Below are positions 43,808-53,858 of a stretch of DNA of 64,000 bases, piece by piece. Numbering within the stretch: the stretch's first letter is position 1; the number at the start of each line of letters is the position of its first letter. Made by a program: the position numbers and the translations under genes. This DNA comes from an uncultured Catenibacterium sp. (GTDB taxonomy: Bacteria; Bacillota_I; Bacilli_A; Erysipelotrichales; Coprobacillaceae). The stretch spans positions 9,167 to 73,166 of the forward strand of contig UQGS01000003.1 of NCBI GenBank assembly GCA_900540685.1, given 5' to 3'. The notes beneath the pieces were generated by a model. It had not been told where the DNA came from. It saw nothing but the letters and a program-made list of their open reading frames with translations, and searched no databases.

Positions 43808-45253
43808 ATGTATAAAAGGAAGTTAAGAGGATGGGCGAAGCATTTAGATTTCTTAATTGTGGACCTTATCTGTCTACAGTTAGCTATATTTCTAGCTTAC
43901 TACATGCGTCATGGAATACTTGATATATATACAAGATCATTGTATGTCAATATTGCGATAGTCATGACACTATTAGATATGTTAATTATTATATTCTTTA
44001 ATATTTTAAAGAATATTTTGAAGCGTAATAATATTACAGAAATGATTAAAGTAATAGAGAAATCATTATTATTAATGGTTGTTTCTACTGCTTATATTTT
44101 CTATGCGCAAAAAGATGATGTATCACGTTTAACTTTAGGTTTTACATGTGTATTTGATGCAATGTTTACTTATATTGTACATTGTGTGATGAAACCAATC
44201 GTAAGACGTAGAAGAAAGAATAATAAAAAATCTCTTATCGTGATTACAGAGTCTGAGTTTATTGATTCTATTACTAAGAATAAGAAAACATTTGGTTTGG
44301 ATGAATACCAGAGTGTTGGTTTTGCGGTTCTAGATAAGAATATGGAAGGTCAGAAATCAAATGGCTGGTCTATTGTGGCGTCTCAGGAAACTGTTATAGA
44401 TTATGTATTAAGACAATGGATGGATGAAGCTTTAGTGATTCTTCCTAGGGAAGATGTTTTCTCTACTTCTTTAGTTAAAGATTTAGCTGAAATGGGACTC
44501 GCAGTTCACGTGGAAATCAGTGAATATAACTCATTAAAGGGATACCGCAAACAGTTTGAAAGAATGGGAGAAAACCAGGTATTAACTGTCAGCATGAACT
44601 CTATTAATGAATATGACTGGATTGCGAAAAGAATCTTAGATATTCTTGGTGGTTTAGTAGGATGCTTGATTACTCTTATCTTAACTATAATCATAGGTCC
44701 AGCTATATTTATTGCCTCTCCAGGACCAATCTTCTTTAAACAGAAGAGAGTTGGTAGAAATGGTAAAGTGTTCAATATGTATAAGTTTAGAAGTATGTAT
44801 ATGGATGCTGAAGAGCGTAAGAAAGAGCTTATGGATCAAAACAGAGTCAAAGATGGTATGATGTTCAAACTTGAATATGACCCTCGTATTATTGGCTGTA
44901 AGAAGAAAGCAGATGGTACAACTAAGAAGGGTATCGGTAATTTTATTAGAGATTATTCTCTTGATGAATTCCCACAGTTCTTTAATGTATTAAAGGGTGA
45001 TATGAGTTTAGTAGGTACTAGACCCCCTACTCTTGATGAATGGAATAAGTATGAATTACGTCATAGAGCACGTCTTGCATTTAAGCCAGGTATTACAGGT
45101 TTATGGCAGGTAAGTGGTAGAAGTAATATTACTGACTTTGAAGAAATCGCAAGATTAGATAAAGAATATATCAAGAACTGGAGATTCAGTCATGATATTC
45201 AGATCTTATTGAAGACAGTACAGGTTGTTTTCAAAAAAGAAGGATCAATGTAA
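43808..45253 (+). CDS. Initiating polyprenyl phosphoglycosyltransferase
   Basis: A 481-residue WbaP/CpsE-type enzyme. Four N-terminal membrane helices (about 12-125) precede a nucleotide-binding-like linker and the bacterial sugar transferase domain (about 275-475). Signatures are the reentrant helix with PGPIFFKQKRVGRNGKVFNMYKFRSM, SLDEFPQFFNVLKGDMSLVGTRPPT and KPGITGLWQVSGRS. It puts the first sugar-1-phosphate onto undecaprenyl phosphate, starting repeat-unit assembly. First gene of the polysaccharide operon. Confidence 0.93.
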   Translation: MYKRKLRGWAKHLDFLIVDLICLQLAIFLAYYMRHGILDIYTRSLYVNIAIVMTLLDMLIIIFFNILKNILKRNNITEMIKVIEKSLLLMVVSTAYIFYAQKDDVSRLTLGFTCVFDAMFTYIVHCVMKPIVRRRRKNNKKSLIVITESEFIDSITKNKKTFGLDEYQSVGFAVLDKNMEGQKSNGWSIVASQETVIDYVLRQWMDEALVILPREDVFSTSLVKDLAEMGLAVHVEISEYNSLKGYRKQFERMGENQVLTVSMNSINEYDWIAKRILDILGGLVGCLITLILTIIIGPAIFIASPGPIFFKQKRVGRNGKVFNMYKFRSMYMDAEERKKELMDQNRVKDGMMFKLEYDPRIIGCKKKADGTTKKGIGNFIRDYSLDEFPQFFNVLKGDMSLVGTRPPTLDEWNKYELRHRARLAFKPGITGLWQVSGRSNITDFEEIARLDKEYIKNWRFSHDIQILLKTVQVVFKKEGSM

Positions 45254-45266
45254 AGGAGTTATGAAT

Positions 45267-46043
45267 ATGCCATCAATAAAGATTATTATTGCGACACATA
45301 AGAAATATCGTATGCCTAATGATGAGATGTATGTTCCTGTACAGGTTGGTGCAGAAGGCAAAGATGATCTAGGATATACACGTGATAATACAGGTGATAA
45401 TATTTCTAAATTAAATTCACAGTATTGTGAATTAACAGGATTATATTGGGCTTGGAAGAACCTAGATGCAGATTATGTTGGTTTAGCACATTATCGTAGA
45501 CATTTTAGAGTAAAGAAAAAGACTAAGGATCCTTTTGATTGTGTTCTTACTTCTAAGGAAGCAGAAGAACTATTAAAGAATAATGATATTCTAGTTACTA
45601 AGAGACGTAATTATTATATTGAAACAATCTATGATCATTATGTTCATACACTCTATCCTGAACCATTAGATGAAACAAGAAAGATTATTGAAGAGAAGTG
45701 TCCAGAATACTTACCTGCTTTTGATAAGCATATGAAGGGTAAGACAATGCATGCCTTTAATATGTTTGTGATGAAGAAGGAATATTTTGATGCTTATTGT
45801 GAATGGTTATTTGATATTCTATTTGAACTTACTAAGAGATTTGAAGGTACTGAATATAATAGCTTCCATGCACGTTATCCAGGTAGAATTAGTGAAGTAC
45901 TATTAGATGTCTGGATGAATGAGAATGGTTATACCTACAAAGAAGTTCCATTTGTATATATGGAAAAGATCAATATGTTTAAAAAGGGAATGGGATTCTT
46001 AAAGGCTAAGTTCTTACATAAGAAGTATGGGGAGAGTTTTTAA
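45267..46043 (+). CDS. DUF4422 glycosyltransferase-like protein
   Basis: A 258-residue cytosolic protein of the DUF4422 family found in capsule and exopolysaccharide clusters. Typical patterns are IIIATHKKYRMP, NISKLNSQYCELTGLYWAWKN and VGLAHYRRHF. Its substrate is unknown; homologues are treated as glycosyltransferases (some as galactofuranosyl-type). I chose ATG 45267, eight bases after GGAG; ATG 45261 is too near that site. The stop overlaps the next start by one base. Confidence 0.85.
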   Translation: MPSIKIIIATHKKYRMPNDEMYVPVQVGAEGKDDLGYTRDNTGDNISKLNSQYCELTGLYWAWKNLDADYVGLAHYRRHFRVKKKTKDPFDCVLTSKEAEELLKNNDILVTKRRNYYIETIYDHYVHTLYPEPLDETRKIIEEKCPEYLPAFDKHMKGKTMHAFNMFVMKKEYFDAYCEWLFDILFELTKRFEGTEYNSFHARYPGRISEVLLDVWMNENGYTYKEVPFVYMEKINMFKKGMGFLKAKFLHKKYGESF

Positions 46044-47620
46044 TGAGTTTATTTAAGAAAATAGTAACACTTGTACTCGCAATGAGTTTGATGACTGGAT
46101 GTTCTTTGACTAATAATGCGGATTCACAAAAGGTATTTAATTTTGCGGATTCTGGTTATGTGACATCTTTAGATTCATCAAAGGCTATTGATGAAACATC
46201 CACAAATGTGATTCAGGCATTTGGAGATGGTTTATATGCCTATAATGTGAAGAGTAAGTTAAAGCCAGCTATTGCGAAAAGCATGGAAGTAAGTGATGAT
46301 GGCAAAACATATACTTTTGAAATTAGAAAGAACGTGAAGTGGTCTAATGGTGATTCTGTGACTGCAGAAGACTTTGTTTATGCATGGAAGAGAGCCTTAT
46401 CTATGCGTTCTGAAGCATCTAAGTTATTAACATCTTATGGTGCTGCGATTGCAGGTGCAGATGATATCTACAATGGTTTAAAGCCTGCAGATACTTTAGG
46501 TGTTTATGTGAAGAATAAGAAATTGGTTGTACATCTACAGTATAAGACAACACGTTTTATGGATTTAGTGACTCAGCCAGTCTTCTTCCCATTAAATCAG
46601 AAGTTTGTAGAAGAACAGGGAGACAAGTACGCAACTTCTCCTAAGACATTATTATCATGTGGTACATATAAGGTGTCTTCTATTTCTAAAGATAAGATTG
46701 TATTAAAGAAGAATAAGACATGTTATTTCGCAAAGAAATCAAATATTGATCAGGTGAATATGCTTTTTGGAATCAGTAATGATGAAAAGATTAAATTATT
46801 TGATGAAGGTAAGATTGATTTCGCATCAGTGACTGGTGAAAAAGCGAAGAAGTATGATGAAAAAGATTCAAGTACTGCAGATAATGACAGTGTGATGTGG
46901 GATTTAGTACCTAATTTCAAGGATCAGTATTTATCAGATTTAAGAGTACGTGAGGCAATGTCTTCATTACTTAGAAGAAATAAATATGATAAAAATGTAT
47001 TGAATGATGGAACTGAAAAGGCTGAAGGCTTACTTCCTATGGGTATCTGTTTTAACTCACAGAAACAGTTCATGAGAGATGCTTGTAAATACAAATTAAA
47101 GTATAAGAAGAAAGAAGCGAAGAAATCTTTATCTAAGCTTCTTAAAGAATATAAGCTAAAGAAATTCACATTTACTTTAACTTATTCAAAAGAATATCCA
47201 CAGGCTAAGTTTATTGCGAATGAAATTAAAAAAGACCTTGAGTCAACTAAACAATTCAAGGTGTACTTAAAAGAAGTCAATACTGTGGATTATGAACAGG
47301 CAGAATTATCTTTATTACGTATTAAAGGTGCATGTAATGATGCCTATGATTATTTAGCCCCTCTCGCAGTCAATAACCAAGGTATTAATCATTATGCAAG
47401 TAATGAATTTAATAACTTCTTTACTACTGCAGCTAGTGCGCAGAGTCAGGATGAACGTTTCTATGCATTCTTAAATGCAGAAAGAGTCGCAATGCGTGAC
47501 TATGCACTTATTCCTGTGATTCATCAGGGACAGAGATACGTAATTAATGTAAGTGTCACAGGTCTTATTTGTAACTTTAGTGGCGCACCATATAGCTTTA
47601 GATATATGAGTATGCATTAA
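46043..47620 (+). CDS. OppA-like peptide-binding lipoprotein without permease genes
   Basis: A 525-residue solute-binding protein of family 5. The lipoprotein signal ends MSLMTGC (Cys20). The mature part shows the family signature SDDGKTYTFEIRKNVKWSNGDSVTAEDFVYAWKRAL (about 91-125), here given only as overlapping short patterns: KTYTFEIRKNVKWSNGD and TAEDFVYAWKRAL. Oligopeptide ABC permease or ATPase genes are absent from the window. It sits inside the polysaccharide operon, coupled to DUF4422 (one-base overlap). It may serve a transporter elsewhere or have an envelope role. Confidence 0.88.
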   Translation: MSLFKKIVTLVLAMSLMTGCSLTNNADSQKVFNFADSGYVTSLDSSKAIDETSTNVIQAFGDGLYAYNVKSKLKPAIAKSMEVSDDGKTYTFEIRKNVKWSNGDSVTAEDFVYAWKRALSMRSEASKLLTSYGAAIAGADDIYNGLKPADTLGVYVKNKKLVVHLQYKTTRFMDLVTQPVFFPLNQKFVEEQGDKYATSPKTLLSCGTYKVSSISKDKIVLKKNKTCYFAKKSNIDQVNMLFGISNDEKIKLFDEGKIDFASVTGEKAKKYDEKDSSTADNDSVMWDLVPNFKDQYLSDLRVREAMSSLLRRNKYDKNVLNDGTEKAEGLLPMGICFNSQKQFMRDACKYKLKYKKKEAKKSLSKLLKEYKLKKFTFTLTYSKEYPQAKFIANEIKKDLESTKQFKVYLKEVNTVDYEQAELSLLRIKGACNDAYDYLAPLAVNNQGINHYASNEFNNFFTTAASAQSQDERFYAFLNAERVAMRDYALIPVIHQGQRYVINVSVTGLICNFSGAPYSFRYMSMH

Positions 47621-47635
47621 TTGAGGGGGTATTCA

Positions 47636-48907
47636 ATGATCAATAAAGTTAAGACATTTATACAGAAGTTAACGACAACACAAATGGGTTTAGTCGTTTT
47701 AGCTATTTATTATTTTACACTATTCTTAGATATCACTACTTTAAGCTTTAGTTTCTCTAAAGCAGCTACTTTGTGTAAGCTGTTGAGATATGTTTGTTAT
47801 GTATATTTCTTGTTTGTAATATGCAGAAAATTTAGAACTTTAGACTTAAAGAGTTATATAAACAAAATTAAGAATTTTGATAAGAAACAGTACTTTGTGG
47901 CAGGTGTTGTATTACTCGCATTATTCAGTATTGTGATGAACCTACTCCTCACTAAAAATAAAGCATGGGTTTTCTTATTATTTACACTTATTTATGCAAG
48001 CTGTTTTGATTTTGAAGATGTATTAAATACAATCTTCTCTGCACAGTTTATTTCATTAATTCTTATTACAACATTAAGTTCATTTGGACTTATGCATGAT
48101 TATGTCAATATGAGAGCGGATGGGACAATGAGACATTCTTTAGGATTTGGTTACCCTACTTATTTATCTCAGTTCGTCCTATTTATGATTCTCTATTATT
48201 CATATAAGAAGAACTTTAAGATCAGTCCTGAAAAGTTAGGCTTATATCAGCTTCTTATTGTATTTTCTTATTTCTTAACTGATTCAAGAACTGAAATGTT
48301 GATATCTGAATGTATTCTTATTGGTATCTTTATGAATTCTGTAGGTATTCTTGATAAATTCAAGAATGTAGTGGAATTCTTTAAAAAAGCCTATGCGACA
48401 TGCTTTCCATTATTCCCAATTGGAAGTTATATTCTTGTAATGTTATATGGATTCATCTTCAATACAATGAATGTGAATGGTATTATCTTCAAGATTGCAC
48501 AGAAATTCAACCATATATTCTCAAATAGACTTTATCAGACATTCTATGATTTTAAACGTTATGGTTTAAGCTTATTTGGTTCAAATATTGATTTAGTTGG
48601 TTATTTCCTTACTAAAGAGAATGAAGGTACTATTATTAGAAGTAATTTCATTGATAATGAGTATATGAGAATCTTATTTGAAAATGGATGGATCTTCTTT
48701 ATCGCATTCTTTGCGATTATATCAATAGTGATCTGGCATCTTTATAAGACTAAGAAAGATGGATTACTATTTATTTCATTTGTGATTACAACATCTAGTT
48801 TAATAAATCCTAGATTATTTACTATCACAGTTTCAGTTATCAGTTTTATGATTATTCCAGTATTACACGATTTACTATTTAACCAAGGAGGACACTTAGA
48901 TGAGTAA
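47636..48907 (+). CDS. Wzy-like polysaccharide polymerase
   Basis: A 423-residue polytopic protein with about ten hydrophobic helices and a longer outside loop in the second half, the layout of O-antigen/capsule polymerases. The segment SHSLGFGYPTYLSQF-like and YFLTDSRTEMLISE resemble Wzy signature loops. Sequence conservation in this family is low, so the call rests on topology and its place between the initiating transferase and the flippase. I chose ATG 47636 with GAGGGGG six bases upstream; the TTG at 47621 precedes that site. Confidence 0.75.
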   Translation: MINKVKTFIQKLTTTQMGLVVLAIYYFTLFLDITTLSFSFSKAATLCKLLRYVCYVYFLFVICRKFRTLDLKSYINKIKNFDKKQYFVAGVVLLALFSIVMNLLLTKNKAWVFLLFTLIYASCFDFEDVLNTIFSAQFISLILITTLSSFGLMHDYVNMRADGTMRHSLGFGYPTYLSQFVLFMILYYSYKKNFKISPEKLGLYQLLIVFSYFLTDSRTEMLISECILIGIFMNSVGILDKFKNVVEFFKKAYATCFPLFPIGSYILVMLYGFIFNTMNVNGIIFKIAQKFNHIFSNRLYQTFYDFKRYGLSLFGSNIDLVGYFLTKENEGTIIRSNFIDNEYMRILFENGWIFFIAFFAIISIVIWHLYKTKKDGLLFISFVITTSSLINPRLFTITVSVISFMIIPVLHDLLFNQGGHLDE

Positions 48908-50000
48908 ATATGATTATCTAGTAGTAGGATCAGGTCTTTATGGCGCAATCTTTGCGCATGAAGCCAATAAGAGAGGAAAGAAGGTTCTTGTCATTGATAA
49001 GAGACCTAATATTGCAGGAAACATCTACACTGAAGAAGTAGAAGGCATCAATGTACATAAATATGGGGCTCATATCTTCCATACAAATAATAAGGAAGTA
49101 TGGCAGTATATTACTCAGTTTGCAGAGTTCAACAGATTCACTAACTCACCAGTTGCGAACTATAAGGGAGAACTATTCTCTTTACCATTCAACATGTATA
49201 CATTCAATAAGATGTGGGGTGTTGTAACACCAGAAGAAGCAGCTGCCAAGATTGAAGAACAGAGACAGGAAATCAAGGGAGAACCAAAAAACCTTGAAGA
49301 ACAGGCTATTTCATTAGTTGGTAGAGATATCTATGAAAAGCTCATTAAAGGTTATACAGAAAAACAATGGGGAAGACCATGTAATGAACTTCCATCATTC
49401 ATCATCAAGAGATTACCAGTAAGACTTACTTTTGATAATAACTACTTCAATGCGTTATATCAGGGTATTCCAATGGGTGGATATACAAAGATGGTAGAAA
49501 ACATGTTGGAAGGTATTGAAGTAAGACTCAATACAGATTATCTAGAAAACAAGGAAGAACTAGACAGCTTAGCTGATAAGGTAGTCTATACAGGACCTAT
49601 CGATGCTTACTTCAACTATAAGCTAGGTACACTAGAATATAGATCAGTGAGATTTGAAACAGAAGTATTAGATAAGCCAAATTTCCAGGGAAATGCGGCA
49701 GTAAACTATACAGATGCAGAAACTCCTTGGACAAGAATCATTGAACATAAGTGGTTTGAATTCGGTACACAGCCAAAGACTGTCATCAGTAGAGAATACA
49801 GCTCTGAATGGAAGCTAGGAGATGAACCATACTATCCAGTCAATGATGAAAAGAATGGTGCCTTATATGCAGAATATAAGAAGCTAGGAGAAGCTGAAAC
49901 TAAAGTGATCTTTGGTGGAAGACTTGGAGAATATAAGTATTATGATATGGATGCAGTTATTGCAGCTGCGTTAGATAAAGTAAAAGAAGAATTTAATTAA
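48900..50000 (+). CDS. glf: UDP-galactopyranose mutase, copy 1
   Basis: FAD enzyme converting UDP-galactopyranose to UDP-galactofuranose. The dinucleotide-binding motif VVGSGLYGAIFAHE is at about 7-20. Other signatures are YGAHIFHTN (about 60), YTEKQWG, RLPVRLTFDNNYF and a late GGRLGEYKYYDMD that holds substrate-binding Arg and Asp. Length 366 residues. It overlaps the polymerase gene by eight bases. A nearly identical copy lies at 57023-58120. Confidence 0.96.
   Translation: MSKYDYLVVGSGLYGAIFAHEANKRGKKVLVIDKRPNIAGNIYTEEVEGINVHKYGAHIFHTNNKEVWQYITQFAEFNRFTNSPVANYKGELFSLPFNMYTFNKMWGVVTPEEAAAKIEEQRQEIKGEPKNLEEQAISLVGRDIYEKLIKGYTEKQWGRPCNELPSFIIKRLPVRLTFDNNYFNALYQGIPMGGYTKMVENMLEGIEVRLNTDYLENKEELDSLADKVVYTGPIDAYFNYKLGTLEYRSVRFETEVLDKPNFQGNAAVNYTDAETPWTRIIEHKWFEFGTQPKTVISREYSSEWKLGDEPYYPVNDEKNGALYAEYKKLGEAETKVIFGGRLGEYKYYDMDAVIAAALDKVKEEFN
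48906..49974 (+). repeat. glf direct repeat, copy 1
   Basis: Matches 57026-58094 at a constant offset of 8120 bases. I compared the lines by eye: bases 49071-49974 (904 bases) are identical to 57191-58094; a handful of differences lie in the first 165 bases and after 49974. Confidence 0.93.
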
Positions 50001-50007
50001 TCATTCA

Positions 50008-50034
50008 GGCAAAGATTTTATATCTTTGCCTTAT
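50008..50034 (+). terminator. Weak hairpin after glf copy 1
   Basis: GGCAAAGAT/ATCTTTGCC nine-bp stem with TTTAT loop, followed only by TTAT. Partial termination or a processing site is possible. Confidence 0.5.
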
Positions 50035-50051
50035 CCAAATGGAGGCTTATT

Positions 50052-51167
50052 ATGAAGAGTGTATTGATTATAGGAATGACACCAAATCCTGGTGGGATAG
50101 AAAGTTTTTTAATGACTTACTTCAGAAAATTAAAGAACACCTTTAAAATAGATTTCCTTACTACATTTGATACATGTGCTTACAGTCAGGAGATTCTAGA
50201 AAATAATTCTAGAATTTATACAATTAAATCAAGTCAGTTTAAACAAGCTAAACAATTTAAACAGGAAATGACTTCTTTCTTTCAGCACCATCATTACGAT
50301 ATCATCTGGTTTAATGCCTGTGATCTAGGTAATTTTGGTATGTTGGAATATGCACAGTTATGTTCTCCTGAAAAAGTGATTGTTCATGCACATAATAATG
50401 ATTTCATGATGAAAGGTAAGAAAGCACTCTTCTATAAGTTCATGCATTATAAGAATAAAAAGAAAGTAAAACAGTATGCCACTGATTACTGGGCCTGCTC
50501 AGAACTTGCAGGAGAATTCTTTTTTGAAGATGATGTAAGAAAGAGTCCTCGTTATCATGTCATTAATAATGCGATTGATACAGATCGTTTTAAATATGAT
50601 AGAGAGGTCAGAACAGCTTATCGTAAAGATTTGAATATTGAAGATAAGATTGTCGTAATGAATACCGCAAGATTCACTTATCAAAAGAATCAGTTATTCC
50701 TTATTGATATCTTTGAGGAATTAAAGAACAGGGATGACCGTTTTGAACTTGTATTAGTAGGTGATGGTGAATTAAGAGGTGAACTTGAACAGAAGATTTC
50801 TGATTTACATCTCACTGATAGCGTACAGCTACTTGGCTTACGTAGTGATATTCCAGAATTATTATCAGCGGCTGATATATTCCTCTTCCCTTCTCGTTTT
50901 GAAGGGTTTGGTATATCATTATTAGAAGCTCAGGCTTCTGGACTGTTATCCTTTACTTCCAAGACAGTTGTCCCAGAAAGTGTAGGGATTACAGATTTAC
51001 TCACATATATTTCATTAGATGAATCTGCTGAAGAATGGGCTGATCTAATTTATAGTCAATTCACTTCTAGAGACATTGATAGAAATAAATATACGGATAT
51101 CATCAAAGAAAAGGGATTTGATATTGATACAGAAGCAATGAAATTAAAATCCTACCTAGATGATTAG
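50052..51167 (+). CDS. Glycosyltransferase family 4 (copy-1 module)
   Basis: A 371-residue GT-B glycosyltransferase. The N-terminal TPNPGGIESFLMTYF is the acceptor-side glycine loop; the C-terminal domain has the glycosyl transferase group 1 pattern TARFTYQKNQLFLIDIF (about 202), LVGDGELRGELE and FPSRFEGFGISLLEAQASG with the E-x7-E pair. It uses a nucleotide sugar to extend the lipid-linked unit. It is paralogous to the protein at 59139-60239 (shared NPGG N-terminus, same length). Confidence 0.9.
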   Translation: MKSVLIIGMTPNPGGIESFLMTYFRKLKNTFKIDFLTTFDTCAYSQEILENNSRIYTIKSSQFKQAKQFKQEMTSFFQHHHYDIIWFNACDLGNFGMLEYAQLCSPEKVIVHAHNNDFMMKGKKALFYKFMHYKNKKKVKQYATDYWACSELAGEFFFEDDVRKSPRYHVINNAIDTDRFKYDREVRTAYRKDLNIEDKIVVMNTARFTYQKNQLFLIDIFEELKNRDDRFELVLVGDGELRGELEQKISDLHLTDSVQLLGLRSDIPELLSAADIFLFPSRFEGFGISLLEAQASGLLSFTSKTVVPESVGITDLLTYISLDESAEEWADLIYSQFTSRDIDRNKYTDIIKEKGFDIDTEAMKLKSYLDD

Positions 51168-51183
51168 AGAAAGGAAAACAGTT

Positions 51184-52209
51184 ATGAAAAAATATTATTT
51201 ACAGGTTACTATTGATTCAAATCTAGATGCTAGTACAAAAGCTGTTCAGGATTGTAATAAGATTCTTCATAAGAACGGTTATGCACCTTTTGAAATCAAT
51301 CTATATAAATCAGGTAATAAGTATATCAAGAAGGTACATAACTTCTTAGCCTTCAATCACTTAAATAAGATTGATGAAGGTGCTTTACTTGTAGTACCTC
51401 ATCCTCTTTATATCAATAAGAAATATATTGATATCTTAGAGAAGGTAAAGCAGAAAAAGCATATTAAGCTTGCTTTCCTTATTCATGATTTAGATTCATT
51501 AAGAAAGCTATTCTTAAATGCTCAGGATGATTTTGAATATATGGATCATAAGATGTATGACATCTCTGACTATATTATTGCGCATAACGATTGCATGATT
51601 GATTATTTAGTCACACAGGGAGTAAAGAGAGAGAAGATTCATAATCTTCATATCTTTGACTATTTATGTGATTCCAACAATACAATCAAGTTTGATCGTT
51701 CAGTGAGTATTGCAGGTAACTTAGATGAAAAGAAGAGTAACTATCTTGCAAAGTTAAAGGATATTAAAGCAGTTCATTTTGATTTATATGGTGTACATTT
51801 AAATGAAGATATTCTTGCATCTAATATTACTTATCATGGTGCTTTCCCACCTGATGAAATCAATAATCAGTTATATAGTGGTTTTGGTTTAGTATGGGAT
51901 GGAAGTTCTATTGAAAAATGTGATGGTAACACAGGAGAGTATTTAAAATACAATAACCCTCATAAATTATCTTTATATTTAGTATCTGGTATTCCTGTAG
52001 TTATCTGGAAAGAAGCTGCAGAAGCTAAATTTGTAGAAGAATATGGCCTAGGTATCACAGTTAATTCTTTAGATGAGCTTGGAGAAAAATTTGCGAGTCT
52101 AAGTGAAGAAGAATACTTTGAAATGGTAAAACGTGTGGCAGTCGTTTCTGAACGTCTTAAGAACGGATATTACCTTACTCAGGCAATCAAAGAAATTGAA
52201 GAGGCTTAA
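51184..52209 (+). CDS. Galactofuranosyltransferase-like protein
   Basis: A 341-residue GT-B-like protein. Patterns LAFLIHDLDSLRKLF, YIIAHNDCMIDYLVTQGV and GSSIEKCDGNTGEYLKYNNPHKLSLYL resemble bacterial beta-1,6-galactofuranosyltransferase-type proteins, given here as short patterns only. The nearby UDP-galactopyranose mutase would provide the donor. I chose ATG 51184 with AAGGAAA upstream; the earlier in-frame ATG at 51160 overlaps the previous gene and lacks a site. A terminator follows. Confidence 0.75.
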   Translation: MKKYYLQVTIDSNLDASTKAVQDCNKILHKNGYAPFEINLYKSGNKYIKKVHNFLAFNHLNKIDEGALLVVPHPLYINKKYIDILEKVKQKKHIKLAFLIHDLDSLRKLFLNAQDDFEYMDHKMYDISDYIIAHNDCMIDYLVTQGVKREKIHNLHIFDYLCDSNNTIKFDRSVSIAGNLDEKKSNYLAKLKDIKAVHFDLYGVHLNEDILASNITYHGAFPPDEINNQLYSGFGLVWDGSSIEKCDGNTGEYLKYNNPHKLSLYLVSGIPVVIWKEAAEAKFVEEYGLGITVNSLDELGEKFASLSEEEYFEMVKRVAVVSERLKNGYYLTQAIKEIEEA

Positions 52210-52220
52210 AGCCTCTTTTT
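52200..52220 (+). terminator. Terminator after the galactofuranosyltransferase-like gene
   Basis: AGAGGC/GCCTCT stem around TTAAA, then five T. The left arm contains the last codons of the gene. Confidence 0.85.
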
Positions 52221-52288
52221 CTTCTTTAACTCTTATTATTTTTGATTTATAATAGTTGCGGTTTGTAACAAGGAAAGAGAGGTTTTGT

Positions 52289-53746
52289 ATGAAAAAACAG
52301 AAATCACTTAAGTTGAATTTCATTATGAATGCATTACTTACAATGTCTTCATTCATATTCCCACTTATTACATTCCCATATGTATCGAGAGTATTAGGAC
52401 CTACAGGAACAGGTCAGGTTAACTTTGCGACATCATTGATTACTTATTTCTCTATGTTTGCACAGTTAGGTATTCCAACATATGGTATTAAAGTATGTGC
52501 TCAGGTAAGAGATGATCATGAAAAACTCACAAGAACAACACAAGAATTATTGATTATCAATCTTGTCATGACTGTGATCTCTTATATTGCGTTTATTATT
52601 GCGTTATTCACAGTACCAAAGCTTGCATCTGATAAGATGTTGTATGTGATTACTAGTAGTACTATCCTACTTACTACAATAGGTATGGAATGGCTCTATA
52701 AAGCTTTAGAACAATATACATATATCACTATCCGTTCTATTATCTTTAAGTTTATCGGATTAGTTGCGATGTTCTTATTAGTTCGTTCAAAGAACGACTA
52801 TGTGATGTATGCAGGTATCACAGTATTTGCGGCAAGTGCTTCATTTATTCTTAACTTATTAAATGCTCATAAGTATATTGGTCTCAAACCAGTAGGACAC
52901 TATAACTTTAAGAGACATTTCAAGCCAGTTGCGATCTTCTTTGCGATGAGTTGTGCAACGACTATCTATACTAACTTAGATTCAGTTATGTTAGGCTTTA
53001 TGGCGACTAATGCGGATGTTGGGTACTATGGTGCAGCCGTAAAGATTAAGAATATTTTAGTATCTATCGTTACTTCACTAGGTACTGTATTACTTCCTAG
53101 AGCGGCTTATTATATTGAACATCAGCAGATGGATGAATTTAAGAAGCTAAGCAAGAAAGCATTAAACTTCGTATTCCTTGTTGCTTCACCAATGATGATC
53201 TATTTCATGCTTTTCGCAAAGCAGGGAATTTATTTCTTATCAGGTGATGCGTTTGGACCAGCCGTTGTGCCTATGCAGCTTATTATGCCTACCCTACTCC
53301 TTATTGGAATCACAAATATTTTAGGTATTCAGATTCTTGTCCCATTAGGGTATGAAAAGGCAGTACTTGTATCCGAGGTTGTAGGTGCAATTATTGACTT
53401 AGTGGTCAATGCCTTATTGATTCCAGTATATCAATCAAGTGGTGCTGCGATTGGTACATTACTTGCAGAATTTGCGGTTATGGTTGTTCAATGTATTGCG
53501 TTAAAGAATGAAATCAGAACAGCTTTTAGTGATATCAAATACTTAAAGATTATTCTTGCGATTATCCTTGCATCACTTGCATCATATTGGGTAGTAGCAC
53601 TTAATCTTCATGTATTTATTACACTCGTTATTTCAGCTATTCTCTTCTTTGGTGTATATGGTCTTGTACTTATCATCACAAAAGAAAAACTTGTCATTGA
53701 AATATTGACACAAATATTTAATAAATTGAAACATAGAAGCGCATAA
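52289..53746 (+). CDS. Wzx-like oligosaccharide flippase
   Basis: A 485-residue MOP-superfamily exporter with about 12-14 membrane helices. The start region LNFIMNALLTMSSFIFPLITFPYVSRVLGP (here split as MNALLTMSSFIFPLITFP and YVSRVLGPTGTGQVNF) is typical of Wzx/RfbX flippases. It moves the lipid-linked repeat unit across the membrane before Wzy polymerisation. I chose ATG 52289 with AAAGAGAGG upstream. A TATAAT at 52248-52253 suggests it may have its own promoter after the preceding terminator. Confidence 0.92.
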   Translation: MKKQKSLKLNFIMNALLTMSSFIFPLITFPYVSRVLGPTGTGQVNFATSLITYFSMFAQLGIPTYGIKVCAQVRDDHEKLTRTTQELLIINLVMTVISYIAFIIALFTVPKLASDKMLYVITSSTILLTTIGMEWLYKALEQYTYITIRSIIFKFIGLVAMFLLVRSKNDYVMYAGITVFAASASFILNLLNAHKYIGLKPVGHYNFKRHFKPVAIFFAMSCATTIYTNLDSVMLGFMATNADVGYYGAAVKIKNILVSIVTSLGTVLLPRAAYYIEHQQMDEFKKLSKKALNFVFLVASPMMIYFMLFAKQGIYFLSGDAFGPAVVPMQLIMPTLLLIGITNILGIQILVPLGYEKAVLVSEVVGAIIDLVVNALLIPVYQSSGAAIGTLLAEFAVMVVQCIALKNEIRTAFSDIKYLKIILAIILASLASYWVVALNLHVFITLVISAILFFGVYGLVLIITKEKLVIEILTQIFNKLKHRSA

Positions 53747-53760
53747 TAACTGCGCTTTTT
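53737..53760 (+). terminator. Terminator after the flippase gene
   Basis: AAGCGCA/TGCGCTT stem with TAATAAC loop (the loop contains both stop codons), then TTT. Confidence 0.85.
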
Positions 53761-53858
53761 GACTTATAAAACAATAAAGGGTATACTTTTATTGTAATGA
53801 CTAATGAATATGAATGATGTAAAATAATGATATTCATATGAAGGAGGAAATCAGAAAT

